From NCBI GenBank assembly GCA_963693635.1, contig CAVOBC010000143.1, positions 1 through 10,799 on the forward strand: a stretch of DNA of 10,799 bases. Reading direction: 5' to 3'. The translations under genes and the position numbers were made by a program. The DNA comes from CAVOBC01 sp963693635. Lineage in GTDB: Bacteria; Pseudomonadota; Gammaproteobacteria; Pseudomonadales; Azotimanducaceae. The notes below the pieces were generated by a model. The model ran no database searches. It worked only from the letters and a program-made list of their open reading frames with translations, and was not told the DNA's origin. Of this stretch, positions 7,310 to 10,799 are shown in pieces. Position 1 is the first letter of the stretch. Each line of letters begins with the position of its first letter.

Positions 7310-7975
7310 TCAGCCACCCATTCCCACACGCTCCCAGCCGTGTCGTACAGACCGAACCTGTTCGGCTGGAAAGAACCGACCGGACTCGTTCTCTTCAAGC
7401 CATTCTCGATTATTGGTGTAGCCGCACTGCCACTCGTCGCCCCAGTGGTAGGTCGTGGTAGAGCCCGACCGGGCCGCATATTCCCATTCAGCTTCGGTCG
7501 GCAACCGATAGTTCCCACCCGTGCGTTGCGACAACCACGCGGCATAACAATTCGCATCTGTCCAGGATACGTAGATCACAGGTCGTTTGCCTCGTCCCCA
7601 CCCACGATCACGCGGACGACTTGTGCCTGTCTTGTCCGCGAACAGGTCGTACTCTTCAAAGGTCACTTCGAACCTGGACACCTGGAATGGCCGGATCTGC
7701 ACTTCGTGAACAGGCTTCTCGTCAGCGCTCCCGTCTTCCGATCCCATGAGAATCCTTCCACCCGGTATGTCGACCATCTCTGGCACGCCCCGGAGGCGGT
7801 CGGCCCGAGACTCAGCGGCTTTACGGGCATCTACCGCGGTGGCGAGCGACCGACGCGCCATGCCCACAGCCGCCGTTAACCGTTCTTTTTCAGCACTCTT
7901 GTCACTTGCGAGCGCAGCAAGCCGCTCTCGTAACTCGTCTAACTCAGCCTGCCGCGACTTCTCCAGTTTGCGCAC
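7310..7975 (-). CDS. Middle fragment of the broken gene: coiled coil and first half of the SUMF1-like domain
   Basis: This is the second open piece, in another frame, usually translated from GTG 7975 (VRKLEKSRQAELDELRERL). That codon has the look of an internal coiled-coil position rather than a start. The piece holds the end of the coil, MVDIPGGRILMGSE, RPVIYVSWTDANCYAAWLSQ and NYRLPTEAEWEYAARSGSTT. It runs in the correct frame through GDEWQCGYTNN, then drifts out of frame near 7408 and stops at 7310. The continuation (ENGLKRTSPVGSF to WVADCYQNSYEG) is in a second frame at about 7407-7288, and the terminal DGSAVESG to RLARTP in a third at about 7282-7116. Confidence 0.55.
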   Translation of the reverse strand: MRKLEKSRQAELDELRERLAALASDKSAEKERLTAAVGMARRSLATAVDARKAAESRADRLRGVPEMVDIPGGRILMGSEDGSADEKPVHEVQIRPFQVSRFEVTFEEYDLFADKTGTSRPRDRGWGRGKRPVIYVSWTDANCYAAWLSQRTGGNYRLPTEAEWEYAARSGSTTTYHWGDEWQCGYTNNREWLEENESGRFFPAEQVRSVRHGWERVGMGG

Positions 7976-8487
7976 CTCCGCCCCAACTTCAGCACTATGG
8001 CTCGCTCGACAGTCAGCCTCTTCTTATCCGCTTCCAATTTCTGATTATCCTCATCAAGCTCAACTCTCAGGTTCGCGTTCCTGGTCTTTTCCAGCTTCGC
8101 CAACTCAACGCCATGCTGTGACATAGTCGTCATAACGGGCGCCAGGAAGGCGAGGACAGCCGCGGCCGCAACAGCGATACCGATCGTTATCTCCAGAAAC
8201 CGGCGATCCCGATAAAACGGCGTCGCCAAACGATGCTCGACTTCAGCCGCAAGCACCTGCTCTTTCCTCGCCTGCGCGAGTTCCCTTCGCGCCTGAGCAA
8301 CCGAGAGCGTCGCCTCCGCCCGCTCTTTGACCCCCAACGCCGAAAGATCGTGCCCAAGCGCATCGAGACTCGCGGAAAGCTCATCAATCGGATCCTTGGT
8401 GCGGTCGGGACGGTCTAAAACGGACGCCTGCGCTTCCTGCGTATTTGGTGATTGGCCGTCGATCCCTGGCTCTGCTTTCTCGGTCAT
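7939..8487 (-). CDS. N-terminal fragment of the broken gene: helical region, membrane helix, coiled coil
   Basis: This open piece holds the charged helical N-terminus, the membrane helix FLEITIGIAVAAAAVLAFLA and the first part of the coiled coil (LRVELDEDNQKLEADKKRL). After the G4 run at 7981-7984 it goes out of frame (RRCANWRSRGRLS) and stops at 7939. ATG 8487 is preferred over a TTG at 8607 because the intervening residues look non-coding. However, AAGG lies only 1 nt before the ATG, so the start is uncertain. As it stands it would make a 182-residue single-pass membrane protein with a cytoplasmic or periplasmic coil of unknown role. Confidence 0.5.
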   Translation of the reverse strand: MTEKAEPGIDGQSPNTQEAQASVLDRPDRTKDPIDELSASLDALGHDLSALGVKERAEATLSVAQARRELAQARKEQVLAAEVEHRLATPFYRDRRFLEITIGIAVAAAAVLAFLAPVMTTMSQHGVELAKLEKTRNANLRVELDEDNQKLEADKKRLTVERAIVLKLGRRCANWRSRGRLS

Positions 8488-8521
8488 ACCTTGCGAGCGG
8501 GTTGGGTTTGAGAAGACTCTA

Positions 8522-8532
8522 CTCGATTCGAG
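8522..8532. other. Short inverted repeat in the divergent gap
   Basis: CTCGATTCGAG has 5-bp arms around one base and lies 35 bp upstream of the ATG at 8487 of the minus-strand gene. It could be an operator in the 285-bp divergent region (8488-8772), but it is short and could be chance. I found no convincing -35/-10 pair for either divergent gene, and the rest of the gap shows no gene. Confidence 0.2.
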
Positions 8533-8772
8533 CTTGGCCGCCCTGCAAGTCGTGGAACACTTCACACGGTCCCACTCACTCGTGGCGTCGCCAACGAACA
8601 CAATCAAGGTGCAGCGACCGCCGGCGTTGCTGCAGATTTCCCGCGGCGAATGGCCTGCCGCGTGAATCTGTGGTCTTCTTGTCCGATCGCCAACGTGCGA
8701 GCGCCGGTGGTCCGACGCGAATGACCAGGCGAGTTATGAACAGACTTCTGCATCGCAACGAGGACAACCAGC

Positions 8773-9516
8773 ATGACTAATCTACCACCCGCGCCGGCGC
8801 GGATTCGCATCCGCCAGATCGCGCTCTGCACGCCGGATATCTGGCCCGTTGAGACAGCCGTCGCAGAGACGCTGAAAGTGCCAACTGTGCATCGGGACAA
8901 GCCGGGGCCGCCCATCTGGATGTTCAACGCCGTGATGGCGATCGGCAACACCTTCCTTGAGATTCTGCAGCCGGAGCGGGATGAGGCACCCACGAGCAAG
9001 TTCCTGGCCAAGCAGGGCGGTGAGGCGGGTTACATGCTGCTGCTGCAGGTTGACGATCTGGACAAGGCGCGAGCACGAGCACAGGCCGCCGGCATCCGCA
9101 TCGCGATGGACATGGGCGATGGGGAACGCCATGGCACCCGCGCGGCTGCCATTCATCTGCACCCCGGCGACACCGGCGGCGTGCTCACGTCGTTCGACTG
9201 GATGGCCGACTGGGATGCCTGGGCATGGGGCGGCGCGGCGTGGCCGTGGCACCAACGCACCAGTGTCGTGTCTGCCATCACGGGCGCAGAAATCTCAAGC
9301 GCTAACCCAGGCAAAGTCGCAGAGCGCTTTGCAGAGTTCATCGGTCGCGAGGTTGATGATGATGGCGTGATGGCCCTTGACGACAGCTACATCCGATTTG
9401 TTAAGGGTGCCGACGGCGGCCGGGATCGCCTGACGGGCATCGACCTGAAAGCAACCGATAGAAGCCGCGTTGGCGAGACCTTCGAGTTTGCCCGCACCCG
9501 CTTCAACCTCGTGTAG
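8773..9516 (+). CDS. VOC (glyoxalase/bleomycin-resistance/dioxygenase) superfamily protein
   Basis: 247 residues with two related halves of beta-alpha-beta-beta-beta type. First half: IRQIALCTPDIWPVETAV (from residue 11), NTFLEILQP (E63) and a YMLLLQVDDLDKARARAQAAGI module (about 87-108). Then comes AAIHLHPGDTGGVLTSFD (H128, H130). The second half (from about 162) has TSVVSAITGAEISSANPGKVAERFAEFIG and IRFVKG. VOC enzymes normally use His/Gln/Glu metal ligands. Here the first ligand position is Gln (Q15), Glu is kept at E63, and the final Glu position after GGVL reads Thr-Ser. Metal-binding or catalytic activity is therefore uncertain. ATG 8773 is preceded by GAGGA (8759-8763). The amidohydrolase gene lies 98 nt downstream on the same strand, suggesting a shared catabolic role. 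Substrate unknown; cytoplasmic. Confidence 0.85.
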   Translation: MTNLPPAPARIRIRQIALCTPDIWPVETAVAETLKVPTVHRDKPGPPIWMFNAVMAIGNTFLEILQPERDEAPTSKFLAKQGGEAGYMLLLQVDDLDKARARAQAAGIRIAMDMGDGERHGTRAAAIHLHPGDTGGVLTSFDWMADWDAWAWGGAAWPWHQRTSVVSAITGAEISSANPGKVAERFAEFIGREVDDDGVMALDDSYIRFVKGADGGRDRLTGIDLKATDRSRVGETFEFARTRFNLV

Positions 9517-9517
9517 G

Positions 9518-9530
9518 GGTTGTAGCAACC
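9518..9530 (+). terminator. Small hairpin after the VOC gene
   Basis: GGTTG-TAG-CAACC forms a 5-bp stem immediately after the stop codon (9514-9516). With no U-run after it, it is probably only a minor mRNA 3'-end or spacing structure. Confidence 0.2.
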
Positions 9531-9533
9531 ACG

Positions 9534-9598
9534 TCTTAGACCACACCATGTTTTAGACCACACCATGTTTTAGATCACCATGTCCTAGACCACGATCC
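9534..9598 (+). repeat. Short imperfect tandem repeat (about 17 bp, four copies) before the amidohydrolase gene
   Basis: Copies: 9534-9550 (TCTTAGACCACACCATG), 9551-9567 (TTTTAGACCACACCATG), 9568-9582 (15 bp, TTTTAGATCACCATG) and 9583-9598 (TCCTAGACCACGATCC). The first three end in ATG. ATG plus the following TTTTAG gives a two-codon frame, Met-Phe-stop, at two junctions (9548-9556 and 9565-9573). It lies wholly between the VOC and amidohydrolase genes, ending 16 nt before the latter's ATG. It is the second ATG-bearing intergenic repeat in this window. Confidence 0.88.
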
Positions 9599-9614
9599 GG
9601 GGAGCTGCGAAGAA

Positions 9615-10466
9615 ATGTCAAAACCCATCATTGATTGCCAGGTTCACGCCTACGAGCACAACCACCCGGAGCGACCCTGGCAGGGCCACCTGACCGGGCC
9701 GGACTCGGCGAACGGTGCCGAGATGTGCGCCGCCATGGATGCGGTCAACGTCGACGGCGCCATCCTTGTTTCACCCTTTTCGATGTACCGCTTCGACCCG
9801 TCGTACGCGCTTGAAGTGCAGGTGGCGTTTCCGCACCGCTTCGGACTCGTCAGGCCCTTCGATCCAACGTCGGCGAGCGTCGAGGACGAGGTCGCCGAAT
9901 GGGCGCAACAACCGGGTGTCATCGGCGCCAGATTGATGCTGTCGGGCATCGCGGATACGCCCGCATCAAGCGAGGGCGGCATCGATCGCCTGTTCGCCGC
10001 CTGCGCACACACCGGCCTGCCTCTCAATGTCCTTGCCTGGGGCAGCCTGACGCGCCTTGGCGACCTCGCGCGCAGACATCCGAACACACAGGTGGTGCTT
10101 GACCATCTGGGCCTGCCCCAGCCGTTTTCGCCGCCACCCCCGGCCGAACCATTTGCGGCACTCGCCGACGTGTGCGCGCTCGCTGCCTGCGACAATCTTG
10201 CGATCAAGATCTCGGGTGCCTGCACCCTGTCGCATGAAGCCTTTCCGTTTGCCGACATCTGGCAACCGCTAACGACGATTTTCGACGCCTTCGGGTTGAC
10301 GCGCTGTCTGTGGGGCACTGACTGGACCCGCGCGGTCAAACTCGTCACCTATCAAGAGGGTGTCGACGCATTTCGCGACACCGGGCACCTGTCCGCCAGC
10401 GACAAGGAGCAGCTTATGGGCGGCACCCTGGCGAGTATTTACAACTGGTCGCCTGCGCCGGTTTAA
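9615..10466 (+). CDS. Amidohydrolase family protein (Amidohydro_2, COG3618-like)
   Basis: 283 residues, a usual size for this TIM-barrel family, which includes 2-pyrone-4,6-dicarboxylate lactonase-like and fuconolactonase-like hydrolases acting on lactones or C-C/C-N bonds. Seen: IIDCQVHAYEHNHPERPW (D7, Q9, H11), where the classic D-x-H-x-H has Gln at the first His, as in many members of this group; VLDHLGLP (H164); and GTDWTRAVKL (D236), the catalytic Asp at the end of the barrel. Also LVRPFDPTSASVEDEV and GVIGARLMLSG in the middle strands. ATG 9615 begins MSKPIIDCQVH, the expected N-terminus; GGGGAG (9599-9604) is a somewhat distant SD. With the VOC gene upstream and a convergent carboxylesterase downstream it suggests a pathway opening an ester or lactone, but the substrate is unknown. 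Confidence 0.9.
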   Translation: MSKPIIDCQVHAYEHNHPERPWQGHLTGPDSANGAEMCAAMDAVNVDGAILVSPFSMYRFDPSYALEVQVAFPHRFGLVRPFDPTSASVEDEVAEWAQQPGVIGARLMLSGIADTPASSEGGIDRLFAACAHTGLPLNVLAWGSLTRLGDLARRHPNTQVVLDHLGLPQPFSPPPPAEPFAALADVCALAACDNLAIKISGACTLSHEAFPFADIWQPLTTIFDAFGLTRCLWGTDWTRAVKLVTYQEGVDAFRDTGHLSASDKEQLMGGTLASIYNWSPAPV

Positions 10467-10468
10467 GT

Positions 10469-10520
10469 GTGGGTTTGAGTGCCTGTTGATGACATCCGGT
10501 TAACCCACCTCGCATTTTCT
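10469..10520 (+). terminator. Possible intrinsic terminator after the amidohydrolase gene
   Basis: GTGGGTT (10469-10475) can pair with AACCCAC (10502-10508) over a 26-nt loop, starting 3 nt after the stop codon. A short T-stretch (ATTTTC, from about 10514) follows. The stem is perfect but the loop is long and the T-run short. It lies between convergent genes, where terminators are expected. Confidence 0.35.
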
Positions 10521-10574
10521 GTGATCGACCATCGACTTAGACACAACGTTAGTGAATTGAGTTTGGGCGACGGG

Positions 10575-10799
10575 CTACTCGGCTTCCAGAAACCGTTCCA
10601 ACAGATCGAGTTTGTCCTTCCGCACGGCTTTCACCGGTCGAGTCTCGTGGCCAAATTCCATGGCCTGGTCGCTCGCCTGCGCATACGCTGGCCATGCGGG
10701 CAATCCGGTACCGTTCGGGTCACCCGTTCTCGCGAAATTGATCCAGTAGCCCGACATCGTTTGGGCAAGCACATGATCGCGCGCCTCCCAGTCCAGACC
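10575..10799 (-). CDS. Type-B carboxylesterase/lipase, C-terminal end (partial)
   Basis: The minus-strand frame is open to the right window edge (GLDWEARDHVLAQTMSGYW at the edge), so the gene start and the catalytic Ser, acidic residue and His lie outside. The visible 74 residues hold the segment SGYWINFARTGDPNG, diagnostic of the carboxylesterase type-B alpha/beta-hydrolase family near its C-terminus, then LPAWPAY, and end with LLERFLEAE. The GTG at 10772 is internal, not a start. These enzymes hydrolyse carboxylic esters and often carry a signal peptide, which cannot be seen here. It faces the amidohydrolase gene across a 108-nt gap. Confidence 0.87.
   Translation of the reverse strand, partial: GLDWEARDHVLAQTMSGYWINFARTGDPNGTGLPAWPAYAQASDQAMEFGHETRPVKAVRKDKLDLLERFLEAE

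Larger units (their letters stand above)
7116..8487 (-). pseudogene. Membrane-anchored coiled-coil protein with SUMF1/FGE-sulfatase domain, three frameshifts
   Basis: Coding content runs through three frames. Starting at ATG 8487 and ending at TAA 7118-7116, three single-base corrections restore one 456-residue frame: add a G to the G4 run at 7981-7984, remove one base near 7408 and remove one G from the G5 run at 7283-7287. Restored layout: soluble helical N-terminus (1-95), one membrane helix (about 98-119), coiled coil (125-232), then an FGE-sulfatase domain (about 238-455) with EMVDIPGGRILMGSEDG, FEVTFEEYDLFA, NYRLPTEAEWEYAAR, GLKRTSPVGSF, FGLYDTAGSVWEWVADCY, LRSAYRGGYQP and INFGFRLAR. 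The usual RVLRGGSW reads RALRGRGW, and the active-site cysteines of true formylglycine-generating enzymes are missing. So even intact it would be a SUMF1-like binding or non-FGE member. It is a decayed gene, or an intact gene with homopolymer sequencing errors; two of three lesions lie in G runs. Convergent to the gene on its left, divergent from the VOC gene. Confidence 0.72.

Noticed and set aside
7116..7975. Active formylglycine-generating enzyme (sulfatase maturation)
   Set aside because: The reading frame is broken and the active-site cysteines are absent even after repair; no sulfatase gene is in the window.
8485..8607. TTG start at 8607 for the membrane/coiled-coil gene
   Set aside because: The added 40 residues look non-coding (Cys/Thr/Arg-rich) and no SD is evident; the ATG at 8487 begins the acidic, coil-like sequence.
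9534..9598. CRISPR or IS end
   Set aside because: Copies are contiguous and imperfect, with no spacers, inverted ends or transposase nearby.

Overview
The window is a GC-rich, gene-dense bacterial chromosome segment with SD-led genes and no phage, transposon, tRNA/rRNA or CRISPR signature. The gene set (phytanoyl-CoA dioxygenase-like enzyme, fused MFS/spermidine-synthase-like protein, VOC protein, COG3618-type amidohydrolase, type-B carboxylesterase, Rph-like PEP/ATP phosphotransferase) fits a heterotrophic, perhaps marine or environmental, proteobacterium. That assignment is inferred from gene content only and is weak.

Layout, left to right. (1) 1-2450 (+): the 3' part of a three-domain, dikinase-like protein (ATP-grasp, middle domain, phosphohistidine swivel domain). 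(2) 2511-2680: a 20-bp tandem repeat whose every copy carries a Shine-Dalgarno and an ATG. It leads directly into (3) 2678-3430 (+), a YfcE-type metallophosphoesterase. (4) 3649-4482 (+): a PhyH-family Fe(II)/2-oxoglutarate oxygenase. It is followed 46 nt later by (5) 4529-6967 (+), an 812-aa membrane protein with a soluble spermidine-synthase-like C-terminal domain. (6) 7116-8487 (-): a membrane-anchored coiled-coil protein with a C-terminal FGE-sulfatase/SUMF1 domain, broken by three single-base frameshifts that can each be located. (7) 8773-9516 (+): a VOC/glyoxalase-like protein. After a second short ATG-containing tandem repeat (9534-9598) comes (8) 9615-10466 (+), an amidohydrolase. (9) 10575-10799 (-): the C-terminal end of a carboxylesterase that enters from the right edge.

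How the genes may work together (inference). VOC protein, amidohydrolase and, convergently, carboxylesterase look like a small catabolic group for an ester or lactone-type substrate. PhyH and the fused transporter/synthase look like a two-gene unit. The most unusual features are the leader of chained mini-ORFs before the metallophosphoesterase, the apparent HxG (not HxD) metal motif in the PhyH protein, and the triple-frameshifted SUMF1-like gene whose coding content is otherwise well preserved.
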